This document shows positions 1-12,258 of a stretch of 64,000 nucleotides of DNA, piece after piece; the stretch's first letter is position 1, and the number at the start of each line of letters is the position of its first letter. The DNA comes from Erythrocercus mccallii. Its lineage: Eukaryota > Chordata > Aves > Passeriformes > Dicruridae. The stretch covers positions 1 to 64,000 of the forward strand of contig VZRG01001680.1 in NCBI GenBank assembly GCA_013397435.1, written 5' to 3'. The notes beneath the pieces were generated by a model. The model was given only the letters and a program-made list of their open reading frames with translations, ran no database searches and was not told where the DNA came from. Position numbers and translations under genes: made by a program.

Positions 1-633
1 GCTTTGTTGAGAAGAGTTCTTTTGGGAGGGGTGCCTCCCCCATCGAGTGAGGCAGCTGATTGTCTGCCAGGCAATCTGGTGTGGATGGGTGCTCCTTGGC
101 CACAGCAATCTGTGGGCTCAGCGTGTCTCTTCCTGGCTTTACAAATGCAAATGAAGTTTCCCCCCACCCGGGTTTCAAGGCATTCCTTGAAACGGCTGCT
201 TGGGATTTGTTGTACCAAAACCAGTTTTTACTGTTAATATTTTATATAACATAAAAACATCAAGCACGAATTAATTCTACCATACATATATAACATTAAG
301 CCTCAACAAAAACAACAAAGGACTGAATAAGGAAAAAAAAAAGCCTGGGAACATAGAACTAAACCGCCATGTGCTCACCCACAAAATGGCTGCGCCGCCT
401 TTTATATTCCTGGAGTTGCATAAAGTAACCCTGGCCCTACTCAAAGTCTGCCAATCAACTCTTCTTCACCATCCATTGGTGGAGACTGCTTTCTTGATTG
501 GAGGTCAGATGTTGCCATGCCCTGCCTTGTTACTACAAGCCTGCCCTCCTCCAAATCCTCTGACTACCAAGGCCATCCAGCACCAACAATACAAGGGGAA
601 AAGGAAAGGGGACTATGTGGAGAACATACCACA
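1..633 (-). mobile_element. ERV LTR, cut by the window edge
   Basis: Read on the minus strand, a possible LTR start TGTGGTATGTTCTCC lies at 633, followed by a TATA-type promoter (AATATAAAAGGCGGCG around 390-410) next to a GC-rich stretch. The composition differs sharply from the surrounding AT-rich intron. The far end is not seen, and the boundary and family are uncertain. Confidence 0.5.
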
Positions 634-1152
634 ATAATGTAACTATACAGCAATAAAACCTCTTAACATACACATAATATTAATTCCTTCATTGAGAGAG
701 CCAATCATCACATTACCCATCTACAACATATAGATCTTAAGGAAACTTACATTTTCATGTGTCTATTAGACTGTTAAAAAGCTAGGTTTTACTTCTGTGT
801 GCACATGAAGATCTCTTGCTGATTTATCAACTTGTTTAATCGTCAGGCTTTTCCACCAAGTAACAAGTGAAAGTACAAGAGGAAATTGCCTAAGGTTCCC
901 TTTTATTTAAGGGAATATTTGCAAATATGACAGCCAAGGCTAAATGTCTATGTCAAATTTCAAGACTCTACAGCTAGTATTGGAGCAGACAATATCTGCG
1001 ACTGTGTGTAGTTTGAATATACAAATAGATTGGCTTTTTATTTTCATACTGATCTTACATTTCTTTATAACTAAATTGATTGACATATGTAGAAACATGT
1101 AGAAGGTATTAGAAAATGGGATTAATGTAGTCATTTCTTTTTATCAAGATGC

Positions 1153-1841
1153 TGTTATAAATGAAAATTTGCCAATTCGAATTTAATGAAAAATGAAATG
1201 GTTTTATTGATTACAATTTTAGATAAATTTGGAAAATAGAAAAATGAGCCAATGAATCCCAATATCCCAAGGTGCCGGGGATCGGCACCTGGTGTCACAG
1301 AGTCCACGTCAAAACGACACCCTCTCTGAGAACACGAAGACGTGTTCGGCGGTGCGGTTTTATACTGTTATTCATAGCCTGAGGCTAAGGTGGACAATAC
1401 AGAAAATAGCTTCTCTTGGTGGAGATGAAGTCATGTGTAACTGGACAATGTGGTTTGAGGTGAGCCAGAGTGTTTCCAAGTTTCAGGCAGAGTCTGTTTT
1501 TGTTTCTATGAAGACTGTACTTGAGGCTTGACAATAGCCTTGACAGCTGGTTTCTGGACACAGATTGCTGGCCGCTCGAAGCTGAGCATCCTTATTGTTC
1601 TGCTTTCTGGATGCTATTAGCACTTCTCCGCTTGGTGAATAGGCAAGGTTGCCTGGCCCGTTCGTGTTAATGTTCCTTATCTCTGATGCTGATGGACCGC
1701 GCCTCACCCATCTGCCGCTGCTGCTTGTAACTTGTGAGCTTTCCTGGGAAAGCCAGACTTTACACAGATACAATTTTATAGAATTTAACAAAATATTATT
1801 ATAAAACAACCTAGCACGAATCACTAGATTCACTTATAACA
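1153..1841 (-). mobile_element. solo LTR, 4-bp TSD ATGC
   Basis: A 689-bp element bounded by TGTTATA...TATAACA and flanked by direct ATGC (1149-1152 and 1842-1845). On the minus strand it has a TATA box (AGTATAAAACCGC) and ends in the same TTCATTTATAACA family end as the copy at 32101. A 4-bp duplication suits class I (ERV1-like) integration. It sits in an ARSK intron, antisense to the gene. Confidence 0.85.
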
Positions 1842-2299
1842 ATGCCAAGGCTTGTCATCACTGTCCTGGAGGATTTCCCAGACTATGTAATTTTCTATGT
1901 TGTTCTCTAGTCCTACATAACAGACAATCTTTTAGATCCATGAGTTTGTATTTATTCTACAGTTATTAAGAGTCTATGCCAATATTCTGTACCTACTCTA
2001 GAGGAATGTTCTGTGATATCTCTTAAAAATGTACAGCAGTTGGTGAAGCACATATTTGTGGCTCCTAACCTTAGTTACTAGTTGATTTTCATAGATTTTT
2101 AAAAAACAATTTACCTGTGGAAGCTGTGAGGAAGTATGGAGGAGCTAACTGCATGGTGTTTACAAATAAGCAGCTAGTGTTTCCTGGGCCACAAATTGAG
2201 AAGTGTGAATTTATGCTATAATTTTTTAAATTAAATCTGTGTTAAAAATCTTGTTCAATCTGTTTTCTAAAGTAATGTTAATTTCCTCTTATTTTTTAG

Positions 2300-2471
2300 G
2301 TAAATTACGAAGCTATTAAAATACCCAAGTGGTCTTCTCTTTCAGAGATGCATCCAGTAGACTACTACTCATCGTACACCAAGAATTGCACAGGAGAGTT
2401 TACAAAGGAAGAAGTGAGAAATATTAGAGCATTTTATTATGCTATGTGTGCAGAGACAGATGCAATGCTGG
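2300..2471 (+). CDS. ARSK: ARSK exon a (VNYEAIKIPKW...DAMLG)
   Basis: The acceptor is a T-rich tract ending TTTTTTAG at 2299 and the donor is GTAGGT at 2472. The exon starts in phase 0 with GTA and ends with one extra base. It encodes 57 codons including MHPVDYYSSYTKNCTG, with an NCT N-glycosylation sequon. Confidence 0.93.
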
Positions 2472-5400
2472 GTAGGTAATGTCTTATTACACAGTATGTT
2501 TTCTAAGAAATTTTTTTTTTTTAAGATTTTTTTTTTTTTTTAGAAAATGCTGATAGGGCTTATCTTTGGGGGAAAAAGATGGAAAACAAAACACCACAAT
2601 TCACATCTGGGAGTAAGTTGTGGAAGTTGCCTATTCAGTCTATATGATAAATGACAGGGTAGTCTTTTAGGTGAATTGAGACCACTGAAAAGTAATCACA
2701 GCCAGCAGTCATAAGCTCTGCAGAAAAACAGTGACTGCAACAAAATATTGCATGACCCATTGTACTGGTTTAAAACCCAATGGGAAAATTACCCCACACA
2801 AGCTGCCCCTCCCCCCATTCTCTTTTGACAGCACTAGGAGAGACTACAAGTGGGAACAACAATTTTACTGAAAAACTTAAAATAAACACAACAATATCAA
2901 TAAGAAAGGACACAAAGGGAGAGTGCTCTACCCAAAAGAAGGGTGTTTACCAATAAAAAAGCAAAGCCACTCCCCTAAGAGAGTACCCAGTAGGGTTTTC
3001 CCAGACAAAAATGAGATGGCACCTGTCCTCTCCATCTACTCCACATGGGACCACTCAGCTCAGGAAAACAAAAGCAATGAGGCAAAGGTTTCTACAGTTT
3101 ATTATCCTTCCTCCAGCCTGGAAACAATCATAAACAGGGAAAAAACAAAGGCTGGAGAGCTAATTAATCCAAATAAAGGGTCCTGCTGCTGAAAGTGTTG
3201 GCCCTAACAGTGGCAGCAGAAGCAGTAATGGCAGAGGTGGTGGCAGTAGTTTGTCTCATCTTCCCTCTGCTCCAGCAATAGTTACAGCTTGTCAGGATTT
3301 CAGAAACAGTTACAGTCTCTCATGACTTCAGCAACAGTTAAGGGAACAGTTCATATCTTTTCACCACTGAGATAAGACTGAATCAACTTCAACATACCTT
3401 GATGTTTCCTGCTGAAAACCATGCCTCCTCCATGACATAGGTGGTATGTTATTAAACAGTGCTGGAGACTCCACCCTTCTTTTCCTCTGTACCCAGGACA
3501 CCCATGTACCAGAGAAACTAAATCTCTTCAGTTAAATGCTAACTGAAATAATGGAAAATTTTTGGTTTTGAAGGGGACAGACTGTAAAAGCTGAGCTGGA
3601 AGATAAGATAAATCTTAGGGCATAAGTGGTTTTCCTGAGAGAGTGATTTCAAATGTGTAGATGGGATAACAGCTGTTTCACATTGACTCAACAGTAAGGT
3701 TATATTTGGAGTGTCCATCAGAAGCATATTATTGAAAGTTATGATGAAATAATTAATTGTACATTAAGAATTTTTCAGTTTGCAGAAAGGTCTACAGATG
3801 TAAAATTTACAGTGTAAGTTGCTCTTAATTTACAGCATTTAATTTTTTGATTTGAAAAGTGACCATGAATGAACAAGAATTTGTTTGCATACTAATATGA
3901 AATTCGTGATCAAAGAAGCTGATCTTTTAGGCATATGTTGTAAACCAGGACAGCGTATTAGATTGGTAAAGTGAATTAAAAGACACAGAATTGCTCTTCT
4001 TCATTTTATGAATGAAAAGAGATCAATGTAAGATTTACAGCTTTAGGAAGTGAAGGGATTGCAAAGTAACTGCACTGCAGTTGTAATTTTATAACATCTT
4101 TTAACTAGTATGTTTAGGGATGAATCATCCTAAAGTGTTAATCTTTAAGATGCCTAAGTGCTTTGCTTAACTACGAACTTTGTTGATCTTGGCCTTGATT
4201 GATCTTTGTTGCACAAATGTACATACAAAAAGAGAGGAGTACATGTTGTTCATTGCACAAATGTATGTGCAACAAGAGAAGAGTTTCCTCCACTGACTAG
4301 GAGAGTTCCTTGATATTTGCATGCTGCTTTGCAGGTACAGACCTTGGAAGATGTATTTTGAATGTATCCTTTTCAATACCTTTTTGTTGTTGCAGGTGAG
4401 ATTATTTCAGCTCTGCGAGATACTGGGCTTCTTGGAAAAACAATCATTATATTCACTGCAGATCATGGAGAACTTGCTATGGAACACCGTCAGTTCTATA
4501 AAATGAGCATGTATGAGGGAAGTTCTCATGTTCCCCTTTTAGTTATGGGGCCAGGTGTAAGAGAACAGCAGCAAATACCAAATGTAGTATCTCTTGTGGA
4601 TATATATCCTACTATGCTTGGTGAGTTAAGTAATTTCAGGTGACTTTTTTTTTCCCATTACTATTACTATTCTGCATTTCTATCATGGTCAGAATGATGT
4701 CGCCACTTTGAGGCAATACAATAACACAACAGGAGATAATTTATCTGTGGACCATATACATGGACATAATAGAAAAAGCTGAAAATGGATGAAAAAGTAA
4801 AATAAAGAAACTGATTATCTTCCTTATTACTGTTACTGTCATCCACATAATTACACTGATTATATATAGGATTGTTTGTTACTAAACCCATTTTAGATAC
4901 AAATAAAACTTGCTAGCCTTCACACCCAACATTTTACTATAGAAATTACAGTGTAAGTGCATCCAGAGATGAGATTAAACCTGGAAGGAGGACAGGTTCA
5001 TTAACTTAGCAAAGGAATATCTTTTATGAAAGGTCATGTGAAAGAAGTGTGATGAAAGCTTTGTATAGGAAATGTACACATGATCTGGGCAAGCGTAAAA
5101 AGATGTGATAATGGATATCTGTTCTTACCTCAGGAGATACAAAAATACTCAGTATTGGGCAGAAAATCAAATAGAAAGAACTAAAATTACTTAGATGGAA
5201 ATCACCTTTAAGAGGGAATTTTTGAACAGTTATTTGTGATAAATCATGCAAAAGACAATTCTGATTGGAATTAAACATCAGGTAAAGTTATGTTTTGAGG
5301 CTTTATCTGTGATCTTTTAGGCTTCTAATCAGAAAAAATGTTTTTCAAATCAGTCTGGAAGGCTTCCTCTCTAAGAGGTGTCGCATGTACAGTGCAATTG

Positions 5401-7948
5401 CCTGGAGAACATGAGTGAATAAAAATATACTTCTAGCAGTAAATGTCAGTGAAAAATCCACTTCTATGTTGTTTTAAGTTGATTTTCTATAAACAGAAGT
5501 TATTTGTCTGTTTGTGTCTTCTCAAAACTTTTGAACCGGTTATCCAGTTAAAAATAGGATATAAAATCTGATTTGCTTTCTCTTCCAAATTTTGACATCA
5601 AATTGTTATGTATATATATCCATACTAGACAGGGATCTTATACAAGTTATGGTAGCCTATGTGAAGAGTCTTATTTCTTTATCCCTTTTCCCCAAGTGAC
5701 ATAATTGGTCAGATGGTTTAACATCCTTCTGTCTTTTCATCCTGGGGGTTTTTTCGTTTGGGCTTTTTTTCCCCAGAAATTTGTGTGCATAATCCATTCT
5801 TTCTGTTCTGGCAGTTCCCCTTCCCTGTACTCTGAATGTCAAAAAGGCATGTATGACAAAAATGAAGACTTGAAGAGCCATCTCTATCATGTATTATGTT
5901 CTCAGTCTGCATGCTGCTGCTGACTAGTGAGGAAACAGATTTCAAGTCTATTTTTGTGACAAATTTATTTGCTTTGCTTTGTGTTGTCTCAGGAAAATAA
6001 TCTCTCTTAAGATGCCATCCAAATGCTTTGCTCAAGACTGCCTGCTGCACTGGCTTTGAGAATAAGTGCAAATGTTTTGATTCCAGCAGGATCTGTGCAA
6101 TACAAACAAATACAAAAAAAAAATACAGTGGGAAGTGCAACAGCTCTTGCATTTTGTAACAGGATGTAGCATAATCTCCAGGCAGCACTAGCTTTGTTGT
6201 TCTGTATGGAAGTAACTTTGGCTGCTGAAAGTGGCTGTAACATTTTTTGCACACAGAGACTCCAGTTACTGGAAGTAATAGTGTTACTAGTTTAGGATGA
6301 CAGAAGAGCCCATATCCCTTTTTCATTTGTTGGAGTGTAGTATGTATTTGCTCAATTTTTTTTGCCTGTGCATGCCCAGGAGGTGCTTGCTGGATTTACG
6401 TGTTATGGGTCTTCCTAGTACTTAGTCAAATGCTGACTGGACAGAGGACAAAAAGGAAGATGTGTGCTGATGAAGGAGAGAGCAACTTATATACACAGAG
6501 TATCACCACCCAACACAGAACAGATTAAATACTACCACAGTGCTGTGTGAAATGGAAAGTTTTGAATTTTGAATTACTACAGATGATGTACATTGGGGTG
6601 ATTAAAAATAGCAGTACTGTCATACATGGCTTTTAGGATATGTGTGGGATTCTCAGCTAGGTTTTTAGAATGTTTCTGAAAACCTTTGCAGCGTTTTAAC
6701 CTGATTTTTGGGAGCTAGAGAAACTCATGGTATAAGTTGATGCTGAGGAGCTTAGGGATATTAAGCATCCTCTGGTGGCCATCTGGTCCATAGCGTTATG
6801 GAGTCATCCAGTGTTTTCTGTACATGCACTGTGTTGATACCACCTCAAATAGAATCTTCATCTCCAGTCCTGCTGGAGAAGCAAGGGCCTCTACTCCTTA
6901 AGTGTCCCCACAAGTTATAGGTGATAATAATGGCTACCTTTTATAAAGTATTTCATTATTCACTAATGAAGAATGCTACAGTTGAGCTTAGCACCATTTT
7001 TGTTCAAGAAATAAAGGTTACAACATGTTGGATGTGGAGTTATTAGGGTCCTTTCATGCTGTGTTGTTCTTTTTCTCCTGCCTGATGAAGTCAGAGCAGA
7101 AGAGAAATGTTTGCAACCATGATTAATGAGTAAAACAGTACCATCCATCAAAGGAGACTGTTGTGATCCCTTTTCACAAACTCCTCTTAAAAGTTGAGTT
7201 CTACATAGGTGATATATTTGATCAAAATGGTGGGCAGTTTGCCTTGGGGGTTCCTTAAGGTATTTTTATTGAAAGCACATTTTATTAACAACATTCAGAC
7301 ACAGGTTGCATTGTGTTAGGCTTTTTAAATCATGAAAACTGCAGCAGCATTTTGATTTTGTGTACCTTTCCTTAGATATAGCCAGAATTCCTGTCCCACA
7401 GAACCTCAGTGGATATTCTCTTCTACCACTGCTACATGAAAAGGCTGAGAATGAAGCAGCACCAAGAAGACCTCGGCCCTCATGGGTACTGAGTGAGTTC
7501 CATGGGTGCAACGTGAATTCCTCTGTGTATATGCTGAGAACTGGCAAGTGGAAATACATCACATACTCAGATGGCTCTTCAGTACTGCCCCAACTCTTTG
7601 GTATGCTACTTTTTTGTCTCGACTGACTCATTAATTTACTTCATTGCAAATTGAATCTTAACTGACTTGTTTGTTACAGACCTTACTGCTGATCCAGATG
7701 AGCTTACAAATGTTGCTGTAAAATTCCCAGTGACTGTACGTTCCTTGGACAAAATACTTCGCTCTATAATAAACTATCCAAAGGTTTCTTCTTCTGTTCA
7801 GGAGTACAACAAACAACAGTTTATCAGCTGGAAACAAAGTTTAGGTCACAATTACTCAAGTGTTATTGCAAACCTTAGATGGCATCAAGACTGGTTAAAG
7901 GACCAAAAAAAGTATGAGAATGCAATTGACAAGTGGCTTGGTAAGTAG
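2300..7948 (+). CDS. ARSK: ARSK, arylsulfatase K, 3' part (four exons)
   Basis: This is the C-terminal half of arylsulfatase K, which as known for the family is a lysosomal sulfatase acting on 2-O-sulfated glucuronate in glycosaminoglycan breakdown. The CDS is the join of 2300-2471, 4396-4620, 7376-7600 and 7680-7948. All three joins are phase 1 with consensus AG/GT sites and give one open frame of about 294 residues. Visible signatures are the MCAETDAMLG segment, the metal-site TADHGE motif, the EHRQFYKMSMYE block, the SLVDIYPTML block, LSEFHGCNVN, and a C-terminal NLRWHQDW block. The catalytic Cys that becomes formylglycine lies in exons before the window, so the gene is partial here. It converges on PCSK5. 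The last codons are uncertain: the frame stops at TAG 7946-7948, right after a perfect GTAAGT donor-like sequence at 7941. Confidence 0.93.
2761..3500 (-). mobile_element. solo LTR, 5-bp TSD CCCAT
   Basis: A 740-bp element running from TGTACTGGTTTAAAACCC to ACCCAGGACA on the plus strand. It is flanked by perfect CCCAT at 2756-2760 and 3501-3505. Read on the minus strand it begins TGTCCTGG and ends CCAGTACA, in the style of avian ERVL LTRs, and the 5-bp duplication agrees. It lies in the ARSK intron 2472-4395. Confidence 0.8.
4396..4620 (+). CDS. ARSK: ARSK exon b (sulfatase metal-binding DHGE region)
   Basis: The acceptor is TTGTTGTTGCAG ending at 4395 and the donor is GTGAGT at 4621. The exon carries the Asp-His-Gly-Glu motif at 4461-4472, expected to contribute to the sulfatase metal site, and the HVPLL segment from 4527. 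It is 225 bp, starting with two bases and ending with one. Confidence 0.94.
4621..7375. other. ARSK intron, no recognised element
   Basis: A 2.75-kb intron between two ARSK exons. I see no identifiable repeat. A 202-codon antisense open frame at 5718-6326 has no recognisable domain and is treated as chance. Confidence 0.6.
7376..7600 (+). CDS. ARSK: ARSK exon c (IPxPQNLSGYSLLP...LPQLF)
   Basis: The acceptor is TACCTTTCCTTAG ending at 7375 and the donor is GTATGC at 7601. It encodes the PQNLSGYSLLPLL and SEFHGCNVNSSVYMLRTGKW segments. Two NxS sequons are visible (NLS, NSS). It is 225 bp in the same phase as its neighbours. Confidence 0.93.
7680..7948 (+). CDS. ARSK: ARSK exon d, probable terminal coding exon
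   Basis: The acceptor is TTGTTTGTTACAG ending at 7679. It encodes DLTADPDELTNVAVKFP through NLRWHQDWLKDQKKYENAIDKWLGK and stops at TAG 7946-7948. As I recall it, the human protein continues for about nine more residues after the WL. Here an exact GTAAGT follows WL plus one base, so the true CDS may splice out at 7940 instead of reading on to the stop. Confidence 0.88.
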
Positions 7949-9426
7949 ACACAGACAACCTGGATTTCATTTGAATGAGAATATATTAATATTATGTATT
8001 TGTAAAATTAGGCTATATTTCAAGTGTTTAGAATTATATTCTTATATAATCTATTGAAAGTAAAGATTCCAGAACTATTACTGCTTTGTGTCAGAAAGCC
8101 AAGAGCATTTTATATAACTAGCCAGCACAACAAAGCTAGAGTTTTAGATGTTATTGTTCTGTAAGTGTAAGTAAATGTATACAGAAAGGGTAGTATGCAA
8201 ATACTAATTGTGTGTATGGAATATTTAGCTGATTGCAAAAGGACAAGGTATTAGGCATAGCATATTTGCAAAAGTACAAAGGGTATTAGGCATTTGAACT
8301 CAACAGGAACTTCCATTTATAAGGAAAAGCAAGGATTATAAAATTCTGTGAAGTAAAATACCAGTGACAGTGAAATTTGCTGTGTGTATTTTAAGTCTAG
8401 ATTGAATACACATTTATCCACTTTAGAGAATCTATAGCAGTTAAAATATAATCAAAAAGTAGGTAACTAGTACAGGTCGGAACGTAGAATTGGTTTATGC
8501 AAGTACTTAACTATATCAGCATTCCTGTGTTACATGTGATTGACTCCCCATGTTTTCAAGGTCTTCGTGCTAATCTCTTGCTGCTGGATGAGCAGCACTC
8601 CCTGCTGTTTAAAATTCCATAATATGCATAGGCTCCTAATTGAACATATGTACAAGTGAGGAAGAATCTGATCTATGGTCATCACCATAAATTAAAACAA
8701 AAAAACAGCAACAAAAAAACCCTCTTGCCAAACCTATGAGTAGAGCAGTTCTCTGAAAAATGATAGTGTGATTTGCTTAACATAAAATAAAAACTGCTTG
8801 AATGCAGTTAGATTCTGCATGTAAATGCTTTAATGCACATCAGTGAGTGGAGAACTGAAACCTAAAATGTACACAGAGGAGACACAATTAAAGTTTGCAG
8901 GAAGATTAACAGAAAAATACTATTTCCCATTTTTCCAGTGACCTGACAAAAAAAAAGTAGTTTTGGAAGAAGGTAAGATTTAGGATACAACTCTTCCACT
9001 TAAGGGAATGTCTAATTACAGCAACACTAATTCTTGGTCATTGCTGCTATACTACCAGTTCAGAATGACATTATATTTCATACATAAAATGTTTTCTGGA
9101 ATCTGTTATTACATGTTCAGTAGTAGCAGTAAGCCACTAAAAATACACATAAAAATGAGACATATTTTCTGATGGCTACGCACTCATTTCATAAGCAACT
9201 TACCACACAGAGTTAAAAAATCTTGGAACCCAGGAGCACGTGCCATTATAATTCTTATTCAAATGAGTCCAGGTACAGTTGAAATTACTTAAAATAAATA
9301 GGCTGCACAATTAGATGAAGTATTTATATCCATGTGAAAGTTTGTTCAAGAGAAAAAAAATAAAGAAATTTCCTCACTTTCCAGAGGTCTGGACAGAATG
9401 CAATACATTGTTCAAAAATGGAGTAA

Positions 9427-9432
9427 AATAAA
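9427..9432 (+). terminator. candidate poly(A) signal for ARSK
   Basis: AATAAA is followed about 20-40 bases later by a GT-rich stretch at 9449-9475 (ATGTGGTCTTGTGTGTGC), the classic cleavage context. This would give a 3' UTR of roughly 1.5 kb after the 7948 stop. Other AATAAA copies at 8786 and 9293 have poorer downstream elements. Inference only. Confidence 0.4.
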
Positions 9433-11381
9433 ATTATGGTGAACTGGATGTGGTCTTGTGTGTGCTTTTTAGTAAGTTCTGTGAACAGTGCTTTCTTTGA
9501 AGAGATGAGCTTTTAAGACTCACTAATGTTAAGTTTACAAAAGTGCCATTTGTGATACTCTCTGAAATGGAAGAACAAATAGGGAAAAAAACCTTGCAAC
9601 CACATCTTCTGCCCCACATAGTCCAGAGAAGCCCAATGCATGGGGACAGGCTTCTTGAAAATTCAGGAAACCCCAGGAATGTGCTAGCTCACAGAGCAGA
9701 GTTTGTTGTTCAGGAGACCACATAAAAATGTTCTTCTGCTGGGTCACATGGCTTGCAGTCTGATATGGAATATGTATCCTCCAAAAATACAAAGTAAAAA
9801 GATGAAAGAGAAATTATTAAAACAGAAGGCTGTACTTGCTAGTGTGGTATTTAGAAAAGTTTTAATATCTGTTATTCTTGAGGAATAATTAGAAAGATTT
9901 GTGTTTTCCTGGAGACTAGAACTTTATAAGTGTTTGTGACAATGGGAATCAGAGCTGGGAAACGGTGATGATAGGTAACAAGGACTAGAAAGCATTAAAA
10001 AAATAATTGGATGCCTCTATTTCGGCCAGAAAAAGTGTAAGGAACTTAGATTAATAGAAGACATAAAATAATTCTGAAATGCAGAATTTCCTTTGTGCAC
10101 TGTTGTGTTCTCTGTAACTTTTTTACTGCCTTCCTTAGTTCTATCAGTGTTCCATGAAGTTTCTTTGGAAGCATGACTAGAATTACTTCCTTGTGCTTTT
10201 ATATTCTTGGTCTCCTTGTAGACTCTTAGCCGGGATTTCTAGCTGTAAACACTGTAAAGGGATACAGGTTCCTAAATTAGTGTCTCCTTGAGTACTAGTT
10301 TCAAAGTTAACACTTTCAAAAATACTGAAAGTGATTTTCTTTTACAGGAGATGTTGATGCTCTTCTGGGCATCCATTATAGGTGTTGATATTTGACTGGC
10401 TGGATTGGGTGGATAGGCACTCTTCCCCAGCAAATCTAATTTAAAGCCCTCTTCAGGAGTCTGGCAAGTCACTGACCAAAGATGCTTTTTCCCTGCTTTG
10501 TCAGATGGGCCCCATTGACCCCAGAAAACCAGGGCATGGCAAAAGGGCTGCAAACCAAAGTCCTGACTGTGGCACCATGGTTTAAATCATTTGTTGCCCC
10601 TGCCAGGTTCATCTGGCCATTTCATAATAACATAATTTCATAACCTGTCAGCCCATAAAGAAAATGCACATTATTACATCTATCATTGTTGTTTCAGATT
10701 GTTCAGCCATAGCTAGGAATAAGCCTTTGGAATGTGAGGAAGTATGTCAATGCACATCTTCACAGTTGTGTTATGAGCTATTAGCAACAAGAATAAAGCA
10801 TATTGTTAATCTAAACAAGTTTAGAAAACCAGGATAGCAGTATCATCTTTCAAACTGATTTTTCACTCTTCTTTTTCTCTTCTGTTTTTTAGATTTTAAA
10901 GTGAAAGATAACATGTATGTTTCTGAAGTACCTTGCTGTCAAATGTTGCTTTACAGCTTTTGATAAACATAGGTACTTGTTTCAGCTTTTGTGAAGTCAC
11001 ATTACCTTTAATTCCTCTCTCTTACTGAAGTTGCAATGAAGGTGCAATGGTAAAAATTAAAATTGAAGCACTAAAACTCCCCATGAAACATACAGATGGA
11101 GCTTTAATCTTACAGATGGAACTATCCTGAGTTCTTTAGGCATATGTAATACTGAAAATTCCACTGAGGCATTGAGCCATGAAAAGCTGGTATTTTTACA
11201 CAATTCCTTGTAAACACTACATCTATATATATAACCTTATTGTTTTTAGAGTAGATTCTTGCTGGAAGCCTAGAGAAACTCTGAGATTTAATGAAATGTA
11301 ATGAATAACAGCATATATAAGATGGTTAAAGAATTTATTCTTCACAACGAACAGCCATACTTTTCTTTACAAGTATAAATT

Positions 11382-11387
11382 TTTATT
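11382..11387 (-). terminator. possible poly(A) signal for PCSK5
   Basis: On the minus strand AATAAA lies about 870 bases after the stop, followed by a moderately GT-rich stretch; a second AATAAA lies at 11334-11339. Closer copies exist at 12233 and 12089. None is compelling, and long 3' UTRs are usual for this gene. Confidence 0.25.
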
Positions 11388-12258
11388 TCTGTAATAGTAA
11401 TAAAAATTACCAGAAAAGTGCAAATATCCCCTTTGCCATTATCTGACCGTCCTGAGCCATTTACAACATAAACACCACCTGCTTGTGGTGTCGGATGTGT
11501 GTGTGTGCCATGCTTATAGACAATATTGCTCTTCATTGTAAACTGAGAAATTCATCTGCAAAATACAAGATTTTTTGAGAAACACTTCAGTAGAGATTGA
11601 TCAGAGGCTGATATATAAAATGTTTTTGTTCTATTTCATACAAACTGTGAATAAAATATAGTTATGAAAAGTAGTCACAATCGTAAGTCTCAAAATATCA
11701 TGTCATAGATACAGGATTTCACAGGAAAGTACGCTGTAAAGAATATGAAGTGGAATGCATTTGCTTAAGGGAGCACCAGGTGATTATGAAGAAAATCTAA
11801 GTAAATTCCTCCAAGTTGTCTATTCTATTACAAATTACTGAGTAACTCTAATTACAAATTAGTGAACTACTGGCACCCTCTCCCAGTGGCATTCATCAAG
11901 TAGATACACCCATTTTGCTTATCACATTTCTATACTGATTGGCAGGGTTCTCCAAAAACTTTTGAAGAAAAGTTTGTGTTAGTTACACAAATACATTTTG
12001 GGAAAGGATTATTCTCCACACAAATGCATAGAAACTTGATCTCTTAACCAGATTATATCTGGAGTGCTACTTAAAAGCCTAGAAAAGATTTATTTAGAAA
12101 AAAAGTTTCTAGAAATTATTCCTTCACAATAACTAATAACAAAAAATTTGGAGGTCAGGATGCTATCAAGTAACTAAATATATTAACTAAATAGCTATAA
12201 TTTCATAGAAAAAACCAGTAGAGTAGGACTAATTTATTAGTAGTGAATTAGTAAGAAG

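Larger units (their letters stand above)
7949..12258. other. interval between the ARSK and PCSK5 3' ends
   Basis: AT-rich non-coding sequence expected to hold the 3' UTRs of both convergent genes. It contains several AATAAA copies on both strands, a short GT run near 11490, and a candidate exon at 10893-10963 (see findings). I see no repeat element or third gene. Confidence 0.6.
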
